Part shown: one piece after another, positions 1-5,797 of the stretch
Numbering within the stretch: position 1 is the stretch's first letter
Layout of the letters: every line of letters starts with the position of its first letter
Assembly (NCBI GenBank): GCA_014799645.1
Contig: JAAVHQ010000024.1
Location: forward strand, 2,899 to 13,098
DNA length: 10,200 bases
Origin: Clostridiales bacterium
Lineage (GTDB): Bacteria; Bacillota; Clostridia; Christensenellales; UBA3700
Reading direction: 5' to 3'
The notes under the pieces: generated by a model
What the model was told of the DNA's origin: nothing
Seen by the model: only the letters and a program-made list of their open reading frames with translations
The model's database searches: none
Made by a program: the position numbers and the translations under genes

Positions 1-635
1 AAATGCAAACGCAAGCGGTTATCGAGGCGGCTCTTGCAGTAAGAAAGAAGGGTATAGAAGTTGTTCCTGAAATCATGATTCCGCTCGTTGGCGAGATTAA
101 GGAACTTAAATACGTAAAAGAAGTAGTAGTCGCTACCGCAGAGAAAATCCTCAAAGCAAACAAGGCTACTATGGAATACCATATCGGTACTATGATCGAA
201 ATCCCGAGAGCAGCGTTGACCGCTGACGAAATCGCAAAAGAGGCTGAATTCTTCTCGTTCGGTACGAACGACTTGACCCAAATGACTTTCGGCTTCTCGC
301 GTGACGACGCAGGTAAGTTCCTCGACGAATACTACGGCAAGAAGATTTTCGAATCCGATCCGTTTGCAAGACTTGACCAAGTCGGCGTTGGTAAACTTAT
401 GAAGATTGCTATCGAAGGCGGTAAGTCCACAAGACCGAATATTAAACTCGGTATCTGCGGAGAGCACGGCGGCGACCCGTCCACAATCGAGTTCTGCCAC
501 AACGTTGGTTTGACTTACGTTTCTTGCTCGCCGTTCAGAGTACCTGTAGCAAGACTTGCAGCCGCTCAGGCAAACATTCTCAACCCGAGAGTTAAACCGC
601 AACCGGCAGCTACGAGATATTTGGAAGAGAACTAA
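1..635 (+). CDS. ppdK: Pyruvate, phosphate dikinase, C-terminal part (5' end outside window)
   Basis: This is the last ~210 residues of pyruvate, phosphate dikinase, which interconverts pyruvate + ATP + Pi with PEP + AMP + PPi in the cytoplasm. The visible part is the C-terminal PEP/pyruvate-binding TIM-barrel domain. Counting from the first ATG in view (base 3), which is an internal Met, I see the IGTMIEIPRAAL segment (res. 61-72), FFSFGTNDLTQMTFGFSRDD (83-102) and GICGEHGGDPS (150-160). Cys152 is the catalytic cysteine of the family (Cys831 in the Clostridium symbiosum enzyme), and SCSPFRVPVARLAAAQA follows near the end. The reading frame is open through base 1 and bases 1-2 fit the end of a Glu codon, so the gene continues upstream. 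A short tail after the conserved AAAQA differs from what I recall of the family. In anaerobic Bacillota the PPi-linked enzyme often works in the glycolytic direction; that role is inferred. Confidence 0.97.
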   Translation, partial: MQTQAVIEAALAVRKKGIEVVPEIMIPLVGEIKELKYVKEVVVATAEKILKANKATMEYHIGTMIEIPRAALTADEIAKEAEFFSFGTNDLTQMTFGFSRDDAGKFLDEYYGKKIFESDPFARLDQVGVGKLMKIAIEGGKSTRPNIKLGICGEHGGDPSTIEFCHNVGLTYVSCSPFRVPVARLAAAQANILNPRVKPQPAATRYLEEN

Positions 636-654
636 TTTCTTAGCAAAAAATAAT

Positions 655-686
655 AGACGTCTATTCAATCGAATAGGCGTCTTTTT
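655..686 (+). terminator. Intrinsic terminator after ppdK, probably bidirectional
   Basis: AGACGTCTATTC (655-666) pairs with GAATAGGCGTCT (671-682) around an AATC loop, giving a 12-bp stem with one G-U pair followed by a T run (682-686). On the minus strand the same stem is followed by an ATTATTTTTT tract. It lies 23 nt beyond the end of the XRE gene, so it could end both converging transcripts. Confidence 0.9.
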
Positions 687-709
687 AATATATTTAATAT
701 TTTAATTGA

Positions 710-925
710 TCAATATGTCGAAATTCCGAGTATATAATCTGACTTGACGTCTAAAAACTTGCAAAGCCTTGCCAAAGTATCCAGCGCAGGGAAGACGTCC
801 TCGCGCATATATTTAGATACCGTTTGCGCCGATACTCCTATTTCTTTCGCTATCGTTTTCTGCGGAATACCGCTTTGTTTGATAGCCTCTCTTAATCGTA
901 ATTGTATATTTTCCAAAGTCATCAT
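710..925 (-). CDS. Small XRE-family (Cro/CI-type) transcriptional regulator
   Basis: A 71-residue protein consisting almost entirely of one Cro/CI-type helix-turn-helix domain. The recognisable core runs from about residue 20 to 41 (IPQKTIAKEIGVSAQTVSKY), with the alternating pattern of XRE DNA-binding domains, followed by FPALDTLARLCKFLDVKSDYILG, the usual fourth and fifth helices. It is expected to bind DNA as a dimer; there is no sensor or dimerisation domain beyond the HTH. The first of two adjacent ATGs (at 925) is preceded by AGAGG at about 6 nt spacing. The gene is divergent from the lipoprotein gene at 1028, and two similar palindromes lie in the shared 102-bp gap, so it is most likely an autoregulated repressor of that neighbour (inference). 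The effector or inducing signal cannot be read from the sequence. It converges on ppdK. Confidence 0.9.
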   Translation of the reverse strand: MMTLENIQLRLREAIKQSGIPQKTIAKEIGVSAQTVSKYMREDVFPALDTLARLCKFLDVKSDYILGISTY

Positions 926-944
926 TGTAATCCTCTATAATAAA

Positions 945-961
945 ATCGCATAATGTGCGAT
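945..961. promoter_or_regulatory. Operator-like palindrome 1 in the XRE/lipoprotein gap
   Basis: ATCGCATAATGTGCGAT has perfect 6-bp arms (ATCGCA/TGCGAT) around 5 bp. It lies 20 bp upstream of the XRE start codon, where it would cover that gene's promoter region. It matches palindrome 2 at most positions when the latter is read in reverse. Binding by the adjacent XRE protein is inferred. Confidence 0.65.
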
Positions 962-968
962 ATTTCGC

Positions 969-998
969 TTGACAATCGTATATTATGCGATTTATAAT
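969..998 (+). promoter_or_regulatory. Sigma-A promoter of the lipoprotein gene
   Basis: Perfect -35 TTGACA (969-974) and perfect -10 TATAAT (993-998) are separated by 18 bp. Transcription should begin near 1005, giving a leader of about 23 nt that holds the GGAGG site at 1018-1022. Confidence 0.85.
975..991. promoter_or_regulatory. Operator-like palindrome 2, inside the promoter spacer
   Basis: ATCGTATATTATGCGAT is an imperfect palindrome; its reverse complement ATCGCATAATATACGAT shares ATCGCATAAT with palindrome 1. It fills the spacer between the -35 and -10 boxes of the lipoprotein promoter, so an occupied site would exclude RNA polymerase. Its centre is 30 bp from that of palindrome 1, close to three helical turns, which would put two dimers on one face of the DNA. 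Confidence 0.65.
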
Positions 999-1027
999 TA
1001 AGTATACAAACTTAAATGGAGGAATTT

Positions 1028-1888
1028 ATGAAAAAGAAATTATTTATTGTAGTTGCAATTGCTCTTTGCGTGGTAATCGGAGTATGTTCTTTTGCAGGCT
1101 GCTCAAAACCTACCGGCGTAGATGAGTTTAATGAGTTCAAGCAAAAGATTGTCACTGTATTGAAGGACAATGGCATAAATATTGTCGACACCGATGTCAA
1201 TCAAACAGCTGAGCCAGCCAATACGGTGGTAAGTCTTGCAAAGTACGTATCGACCAACGACGTTGCCAAAATCAAAGAAATCATTTTGGAAGACAGCGAG
1301 TACGTAAGCGATGCCAAAAGAGTAGAAGATGGACGTCAAGAGATATATGAGCAAGCGCTTTTCTTGCCTCTTGTAATAGGCGACGGATTGGTTAACAATC
1401 ACGATGCAGATACGATTTATAATACTTCGGTACTCATTGATTGTTGGTATAAGTCGTATATGGAATTTAAGACGTCGGGTACGCTCACAACCATATATTG
1501 TTACACTCCCACAGCGGAAAAAGCTGAAGAATATTCGGCAGTATGCTATTTAGATTATAAGTCTGAAAATGATTATAATTTCGTTATGCTCAGTGTTGAC
1601 GAAGACGGTAGAAGTTGTTACACATACGGCAACGAGAAAAAGCAATTTATACATATTGAATATAAGCCGCAAGATAAATTCAATGGCGTATACGTATCTT
1701 CCGAAGTAGGCGATGGATATATTTCTTATAACGAGCAGATTGTAGGTAAATGTTTTGAAGTGGTCAAGAGCCAATTCGAAGGTATGAGCGCAAAAGATTA
1801 TGAATATTTGTCGGAGCAAAAATATACCATTGACGAGACAGAATGGCTCTCGCTTTGCGCAAAGTATTTCCCTAACGTTGAGGAATAA
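1028..1888 (+). CDS. Putative secreted lipoprotein of unknown function
   Basis: A 286-residue protein with a bacterial lipoprotein signal: KKK at residues 2-4, a hydrophobic stretch (about 5-23), and the lipobox FAGC ending at Cys25, the predicted lipidated residue, so the mature protein should be anchored outside the membrane. The rest is acidic, soluble and rich in Tyr, Val and Glu, with no domain that I recognise. The start at 1028 is preferred over the in-frame ATG at 1016 because the GGAGG ribosome site (1018-1022) lies inside the longer version and is correctly spaced (5 nt) for 1028. It has its own consensus promoter, apparently under control of the divergent XRE protein, and its own terminator. 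Function is unknown; candidates include a binding protein or an envelope-stress component, but nothing in the sequence decides. Confidence 0.85.
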   Translation: MKKKLFIVVAIALCVVIGVCSFAGCSKPTGVDEFNEFKQKIVTVLKDNGINIVDTDVNQTAEPANTVVSLAKYVSTNDVAKIKEIILEDSEYVSDAKRVEDGRQEIYEQALFLPLVIGDGLVNNHDADTIYNTSVLIDCWYKSYMEFKTSGTLTTIYCYTPTAEKAEEYSAVCYLDYKSENDYNFVMLSVDEDGRSCYTYGNEKKQFIHIEYKPQDKFNGVYVSSEVGDGYISYNEQIVGKCFEVVKSQFEGMSAKDYEYLSEQKYTIDETEWLSLCAKYFPNVEE

Positions 1889-1917
1889 TTAGAGATAAGT
1901 AATATTATCGTACAATT

Positions 1918-1945
1918 AAAGCCACTCAAATTCGAGTGGCTTTTT
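1918..1945 (+). terminator. Intrinsic terminator after the lipoprotein gene
   Basis: AAAGCCACTC pairs with GAGTGGCTTT around an AAATTC loop (GC-rich stem 1921-1927 with 1934-1940, extended by A-T pairs), followed by five T's (1941-1945). It begins 29 bp after the stop codon. Confidence 0.92.
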
Positions 1946-1961
1946 CTATTCAAATGAACAC

Positions 1962-1990
1962 TTGAATTATCTTTATATTTTTAGTATAAT
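1962..1990 (+). promoter_or_regulatory. Promoter of the carbonic anhydrase gene
   Basis: TTGAAT (1962-1967), 17 bp, TATAAT (1985-1990). Only 6 bp separate the -10 box from the ATG at 1997, so the expected transcription start coincides with the start codon. Confidence 0.75.
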
Positions 1991-1996
1991 AAAAAT

Positions 1997-2557
1997 ATGA
2001 AAGAAGAATACGTATCCGCCGCATTAGCATTGGAAAGGTTGAAAGCGGGAAATAAAAATTATATAGACGCAAAGATAGCCTCTAACGACGTTTCGCCGGA
2101 ACTTCGTTTGGACACAAGCAAAAACGGTCAAAAGCCGTACGCGATTATCATTAGTTGTTCGGATTCAAGAGTAATTCCCGAATACGTATTTTCCGCAGGG
2201 ATTGGAGAATTGTTCGTCGCGCGCGTTGCGGGAAACGTCATTGACAATTTCCAGTTGGGAAGTATTGAATACGCGGCAGAGCATCTCGGCTGTAAACTCG
2301 CGGTAGTGTTGGGACATACGCAGTGCGGAGCGGTTGGCTCGGCGATGAAGAAAAATAGCGGTTACGTAGGTTTTATTACCGATGAAATAATGCGCGCTAT
2401 CGGGGAAGAGCGCGACCCCGTAAAGGCTAGTATTCTAAACGTAAAACATAGCGTATCAAAAATAAAGAATCTATTGAAAAATATCGAAGGACTACAAGTC
2501 ACGGGAGCGTTGTATCACACGGACAGCGGAATCGTAGACTTTGATATTACTTTTTGA
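1997..2557 (+). CDS. Beta-class carbonic anhydrase
   Basis: A 186-residue cytoplasmic zinc enzyme that interconverts CO2 and bicarbonate. The class-defining motifs are present: CSDSR at 54-58 (zinc ligand Cys54, catalytic dyad Asp56/Arg58) and HTQCGA at 107-112 (zinc ligands His107 and Cys110). FVARVAGN (73-80) and the N-terminal LERLKAGNKNY are also typical of the family. Length is near the lower end for bacterial beta enzymes and it ends soon after the GALY...G.V core strand, so it looks complete. There is no signal peptide. The first ATG is the only sensible start because the conserved N-terminal helix begins straight after it, yet no Shine-Dalgarno sequence precedes it and the promoter's -10 box lies 6 bp upstream; the message appears leaderless. 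It converges on dinB with an 11-bp overlap of coding ends. A likely role is supplying bicarbonate to carboxylating enzymes (inference). Confidence 0.95.
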   Translation: MKEEYVSAALALERLKAGNKNYIDAKIASNDVSPELRLDTSKNGQKPYAIIISCSDSRVIPEYVFSAGIGELFVARVAGNVIDNFQLGSIEYAAEHLGCKLAVVLGHTQCGAVGSAMKKNSGYVGFITDEIMRAIGEERDPVKASILNVKHSVSKIKNLLKNIEGLQVTGALYHTDSGIVDFDITF

Positions 2558-3773
2558 ATGGGATAAAATCGCTGTCGACAAGTCCGTCAGTGATAAATGG
2601 ATATTCCATTAGCGACGCGGACTTCATTGCGTCGTAGCCGTATTTCTTGCGTATTTCATCCAACGATTTATCAAGACGGGCGAGTTTGTCGCTCTTTTGA
2701 ATATCGTCCAGCATTGAAAGTTGGACGCTTTCACTTCCTAGACTTAAATCAAACGTCGATACGCTCAACAATCGAATGGGCATAGCAATGCGGAAAGAAT
2801 CGTAAATTTGCATTGCGTAATCGCAAAGCGAACTTGCCGAGTTGATTTTGAGAGGCAGTTTGATTTGCTTGCCGATATACGAAAGGTCGTTGTATCTAAT
2901 ACCCAAATGCATACCGCCCGCGACAAAGTCGTGACGGCGAAGTCTGATTGCGACCATTTCGCAAAGCGCCATAATCACCGCTTTGGCTTCCGCGCGCTCA
3001 GTCAAGTCCTTTGGCAGAGTAGTGGAATTGCCTATGCTTTTGGGGATATGCTTGTCATAGTACAATCTTACTTCTTCGTCGTTGATACCGTTGGCGTTGT
3101 CGTACATCTTTTGCCCGTTGATGCCGAATTTATCGACGAGAATTTTGGGATTTGCACTCGCAAGGTCGCCGATAGTATTGATGCCAATCGCTTTCAATTT
3201 TTGCGTCGTATGTCTGCCAATCATAAGCATATCGGCTACGTCCAAAGGCCAAACCTTCGTCTTGTAATTGTCCTCGTCTATTACCGTCGTCGCGTCGGGC
3301 TTTTTCATATCCGAACCGAGTTTTGCAAAAACCTTATTGAAGGATACGCCTACGGATATAGTAATGCCGATTTCGTCTTTTATCCTTTGTCGAAGTTCGT
3401 CGGCAATGCGCTCGGCGCTTCCGAAAAGGCGCATTGAAGAGCTTACGTCAAGCCAACATTCATCAATGCCGAAAGGCTCGACCCTGTCTGTATATTGGCA
3501 GTATATTTCGAAAATCCTGTCGGAGTAGTGCACGTATTTGTCGAATTGGGGCGGCACTAGCACGAGTTCTGGGCATTTGCGTTTGGCTTCCCAAATAACT
3601 TCGCCCGTCTTAACTCCGCATTCTTTGGCTTTTTGGTTTTTTGCCAAAATGATACCGTGCCGCTTGTCGGGGTTGCCCGAAACGGCTACGAACTTGTCTT
3701 TCAACGTGGGGTCGAGCATACATTCGACTGAAGCGTAGAAATTATTGGCGTCACAGTGCAGAATTCTTCTCAT
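2547..3773 (-). CDS. dinB: Y-family DNA polymerase IV (translesion synthesis)
   Basis: A 408-residue Y-family polymerase that copies past DNA lesions without proofreading. HCDANNFYASVE (6-17) carries metal ligand Asp8 and, at the steric-gate position, Tyr13. FGIDECWLDV (101-110) supplies catalytic Asp104 and Glu105, and SVGVSFNKVFAKLGSDMKKP (140-159) is the conserved palm segment of DinB proteins. A helix-hairpin-helix region follows at about 180-225, then the little-finger domain (about 245-350). QLSML at 351-355 resembles the beta-clamp binding motif (QL[SD]LF type); a tail of about 50 residues follows. The domain order and length fit a complete enzyme. The start at 3773 gives the canonical N-terminus, but no ribosome-binding sequence precedes it and a promoter lies immediately upstream, so the mRNA appears leaderless. 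A degenerate LexA-like palindrome overlaps the -35 box. It converges on the carbonic anhydrase gene. Confidence 0.96.
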   Translation of the reverse strand: MRRILHCDANNFYASVECMLDPTLKDKFVAVSGNPDKRHGIILAKNQKAKECGVKTGEVIWEAKRKCPELVLVPPQFDKYVHYSDRIFEIYCQYTDRVEPFGIDECWLDVSSSMRLFGSAERIADELRQRIKDEIGITISVGVSFNKVFAKLGSDMKKPDATTVIDEDNYKTKVWPLDVADMLMIGRHTTQKLKAIGINTIGDLASANPKILVDKFGINGQKMYDNANGINDEEVRLYYDKHIPKSIGNSTTLPKDLTERAEAKAVIMALCEMVAIRLRRHDFVAGGMHLGIRYNDLSYIGKQIKLPLKINSASSLCDYAMQIYDSFRIAMPIRLLSVSTFDLSLGSESVQLSMLDDIQKSDKLARLDKSLDEIRKKYGYDAMKSASLMEYPFITDGLVDSDFIPFKK

Positions 3774-3779
3774 ACGAAT

Positions 3780-3808
3780 ATTTTATCATATATACACGAA
3801 AATAGCAA
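3780..3808 (-). promoter_or_regulatory. Promoter of dinB
   Basis: Read on the minus strand: TTGCTA (3808-3803), 17 bp, TAAAAT (3785-3780), with TGA directly before the -10 box as in extended -10 promoters. Six bases separate the -10 box from the ATG, the same geometry as at the carbonic anhydrase gene. An overlapping TATGAT (3790-3785) is an alternative -10 and would also leave a leader of only a few nucleotides. Confidence 0.6.
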
Positions 3809-3819
3809 ACATTTGTTTA

Positions 3820-3986
3820 TATTTTCTTATGGAAAGTTTTGTAAATTTGTTATATAAAGCGATAGATAAAATATAAATTCTAGCACGAAAAAGGAATTGT
3901 ATGGACAAAGTGGGGCGATAGATTTTCAATGTTTGGTTATATTCTTAATATTTTCAAAAAATTTTTAAAAAAGTGGTTAAAAACAG
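3820..3986. other. AT-rich intergenic stretch between dinB and the MATE gene, no gene seen
   Basis: The two coding regions are 293 bp apart. Beyond the dinB promoter and before the MATE promoter, the DNA is AT-rich with long A and T runs (for example around 3953-3972). An open frame runs through part of it in phase with the MATE gene from an ATG at 3929, but it has no ribosome site and encodes a Lys/Phe-rich stretch unrelated to MATE N-termini, so I do not count it as coding. No convincing terminator, repeat or RNA was found. Confidence 0.6.
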
Positions 3987-4014
3987 TTTACTTTTTCTGT
4001 ATAAGTTGTATAAT
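3987..4014 (+). promoter_or_regulatory. Probable promoter of the MATE transporter gene
   Basis: TTTACT (3987-3992, four of six consensus bases), 16 bp, TATAAT (4009-4014). Transcription would start near 4021, giving a leader of about 46 nt that includes the GGAG ribosome site at 4057-4060. Confidence 0.6.
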
Positions 4015-4066
4015 ACTATCGAAATCTGACGGGGAAAATTGTGAATCTTTACTTTTGGAGATAACA

Positions 4067-5461
4067 ATGGTCAGAAATTTGACGAAGGGCAAGCCCTTAA
4101 AACAGATTATATTCTTTGCGTTACCGATTTTTATAGGCAACGTATTTCAACAACTTTACAGTATGGTCGACAACATCATCGTCGGCAATACGTTGGGCGA
4201 AAACGCTTTTGCCGGTGTAGGCGCGACCACTTCGATAGCATTTTTGATAATAGGTTTCGTACAAGGACTTACCGCGGGATTTGCAGTAAAGACAAGTCAG
4301 TATTTCGGCAATCAGGACGAAGAAAACGTCAAGAGAAGCGTAGCGACTTCTTTCGTGCTGTGCGCTATCATAACGGTAGTATTGACGCTTGCGAGCGTGT
4401 TCAGCGCAATGCCGTTGCTCCGCATTATGCAGACTCCCGAGGACATTATCCAATATTCATACGATTATATAGTAATAGTATTCGCAGGTCTTGGCGCGAC
4501 GATGCTTTACAACCTTGTGTCTTCGATTTTGAGATCGCTCGGGGATAGCAAAGTTCCGCTCATATTCTTGATTATCGCGTCGGTAATCAACGTGGCTCTC
4601 GACTTGCTCTTTATTATCGTATTCAAAATGGGCGTTGCAGGAGCAGGTTGGGCGACGATAATATCTCAGTTTATTTCCGCTATCGCTTGCGCAATATATA
4701 TGTTCAAGAAATACGAAATCTTGCGCCTTAACAGACGTCACTTTAAGATGAGTTTGAAATTCTGTTGGGAACATCTCAATATCGGTCTTCCTATGGCTTT
4801 CCAATACTCGATTATTGCCGTCGGCATTATGGTTCAACAATCGGCTTTGAACACGTTCGGCACGCTGTACGTCAGCGCGTATACTGCGGCAAGCAAAATC
4901 GATAGTATCGTAACGCAAGCGCTTGTCGCTATGGGTAGCGCGGTTGCGACTTACGTAGGACAAAATTACGGCGCAGGTCAGATAGATAGAATCAACAAGG
5001 GAATAAACCAAGCGATGCTCGTCAGCGTGGCTCTTGCGCTTGTAAGCGGAGTTATAGTATATTTCGGCTCGAACTTACTGACGGGATTGTTCGTCAAAGA
5101 CCCAAGCGAAGAAATGCTTGCTCTTTCTAAAAGATACCTATTCTGGCAAGGCGTTTTCTATATCGGCTTGGCAGTAATCTATATCTACCGCAACGGTTTG
5201 CAGGGTATGGGATACAGCGTACTTACTATGGTAGGCGGAGTGGTAGAACTCTCTATGCGTGTAGTCGCTTCGCTCTTACTGGTCAAGGTGTTGGACTATC
5301 TCGGTTTGTGCTTGTCAAATCCTTGCGCATGGCTGGGCGTAGACGTATTGTATCTCGCAAGTTATTACGTCATCATCCACAACAAGTTCAAGCGTAAGGC
5401 TCGTGTCAGCATGCCAAAAGTACAAGTCAAAAAGCATACTCACAGCAAGGGTATCGCTTAA
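4067..5461 (+). CDS. MATE-family multidrug/toxin efflux transporter
   Basis: A 464-residue polytopic membrane protein of the MATE family, which exports cationic drugs or metabolites using a Na+ or H+ gradient. The opening segment MVRNLTKGKPLKQIIFFALP is typical of clostridial MATE proteins, and IGNVFQQLYSMVDNIIVG follows, the signature of the first two helices. About twelve hydrophobic segments run along the chain in two similar halves; the second half begins near HLNIGLPMAFQYSI. A basic, His-containing tail of roughly 25 residues is probably cytosolic. The start is placed at 4067 because GGAG (4057-4060) lies 6 nt before it; the upstream in-frame ATG at 3929 would add a 46-residue extension without a ribosome site. 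Substrate cannot be predicted. No terminator separates it from the small six-cysteine gene 62 bp downstream, so the two could be cotranscribed. Confidence 0.95.
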   Translation: MVRNLTKGKPLKQIIFFALPIFIGNVFQQLYSMVDNIIVGNTLGENAFAGVGATTSIAFLIIGFVQGLTAGFAVKTSQYFGNQDEENVKRSVATSFVLCAIITVVLTLASVFSAMPLLRIMQTPEDIIQYSYDYIVIVFAGLGATMLYNLVSSILRSLGDSKVPLIFLIIASVINVALDLLFIIVFKMGVAGAGWATIISQFISAIACAIYMFKKYEILRLNRRHFKMSLKFCWEHLNIGLPMAFQYSIIAVGIMVQQSALNTFGTLYVSAYTAASKIDSIVTQALVAMGSAVATYVGQNYGAGQIDRINKGINQAMLVSVALALVSGVIVYFGSNLLTGLFVKDPSEEMLALSKRYLFWQGVFYIGLAVIYIYRNGLQGMGYSVLTMVGGVVELSMRVVASLLLVKVLDYLGLCLSNPCAWLGVDVLYLASYYVIIHNKFKRKARVSMPKVQVKKHTHSKGIA

Positions 5462-5523
5462 TGACAGTATGTTTTTCTCTTACTTGAATATAATTAAATA
5501 GATAAGATAATCAGGGGGATTAT

Positions 5524-5721
5524 ATGGTAAGACTGAACGAAGATAAAGAAGTCGTCGCCGCTATCAAAGAGGGTTTGAAGCAAAGGGGCGGATATTGTCC
5601 TTGCAGAGTGCAGATGATTGAAGAAAACAAATGTATGTGCAAAGAGTTCCGCGAGCAAATTGCCGATCCCAATTTCGAAGGCTATTGCCATTGTCGCCTA
5701 TACTACAAGTCCAAAGACTGA
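5524..5721 (+). CDS. Small six-cysteine protein, ferredoxin-thioredoxin reductase catalytic (beta) chain-like
   Basis: A 65-residue protein dominated by three CxC motifs: CPC (Cys25, Cys27), CMC (Cys37, Cys39) and CHC (Cys55, Cys57), with the flanking pattern GGYCPCR, CMCKEFREQI and GYCHCRLYYK. This is the cysteine plan of the catalytic chain of ferredoxin:thioredoxin reductase, where four cysteines hold a [4Fe-4S] cluster and two form the redox-active disulfide that reduces thioredoxin. In the plant and cyanobacterial enzyme the gaps between motifs are 16 and 8 residues; here they are 9 and 15, although the total span is the same. It is about half the length of the plant chain and no variable (alpha) subunit gene is nearby. 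The start is supported by AGGGGG (5513-5518). It may be cotranscribed with the MATE gene. A cytosolic iron-sulfur thiol reductase is the best guess; electron donor and target are unknown. Confidence 0.75.
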   Translation: MVRLNEDKEVVAAIKEGLKQRGGYCPCRVQMIEENKCMCKEFREQIADPNFEGYCHCRLYYKSKD

Positions 5722-5754
5722 CCGTTTAGACAAATATTGTAAGTCAAATTGTTG

Positions 5755-5783
5755 TTGACAAATCAGCGTTTTCACAATATAAT
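5755..5783 (+). promoter_or_regulatory. Consensus promoter of ssrA
   Basis: Perfect TTGACA (5755-5760), 17 bp, perfect TATAAT (5778-5783). The start point should fall near 5790, about 8 nt before the mature 5' end, which would leave a short leader for RNase P to remove. Confidence 0.9.
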
Positions 5784-5797
5784 GAATATACTTATAT

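Noticed and set aside
1016..1027. Earlier ATG for the lipoprotein gene
   Set aside because: The GGAGG ribosome site overlaps these codons, so translation should start at 1028, which also gives a cleaner signal peptide.
2808..3437. Long plus-strand open frame antisense to dinB
   Set aside because: It is a shadow of the dinB reading frame: its protein is unlike any family I know, and the opposite strand encodes an intact polymerase with all catalytic motifs.
3890..3918. Six-codon ORF (MDKVGR) with an AAGGA-like site, possible leader peptide for the MATE gene
   Set aside because: It is too short to support, lies upstream of the likely MATE promoter, and no attenuator hairpin follows.
3929..4066. 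In-frame 46-codon extension upstream of the MATE start
   Set aside because: It has no ribosome site, the encoded Lys/Phe-rich stretch does not resemble MATE N-termini, the likely promoter -10 box (4009-4014) lies inside it, and ATG 4067 has GGAG at ideal spacing.
5484..5511. Possible promoter TTGAAT-N16-GATAAT (also a lone TATAAT at 5489-5494) before the six-cysteine gene
   Set aside because: The first would start transcription inside or next to the ribosome site, and the second lacks a -35 box at proper distance; cotranscription with the MATE gene is simpler.
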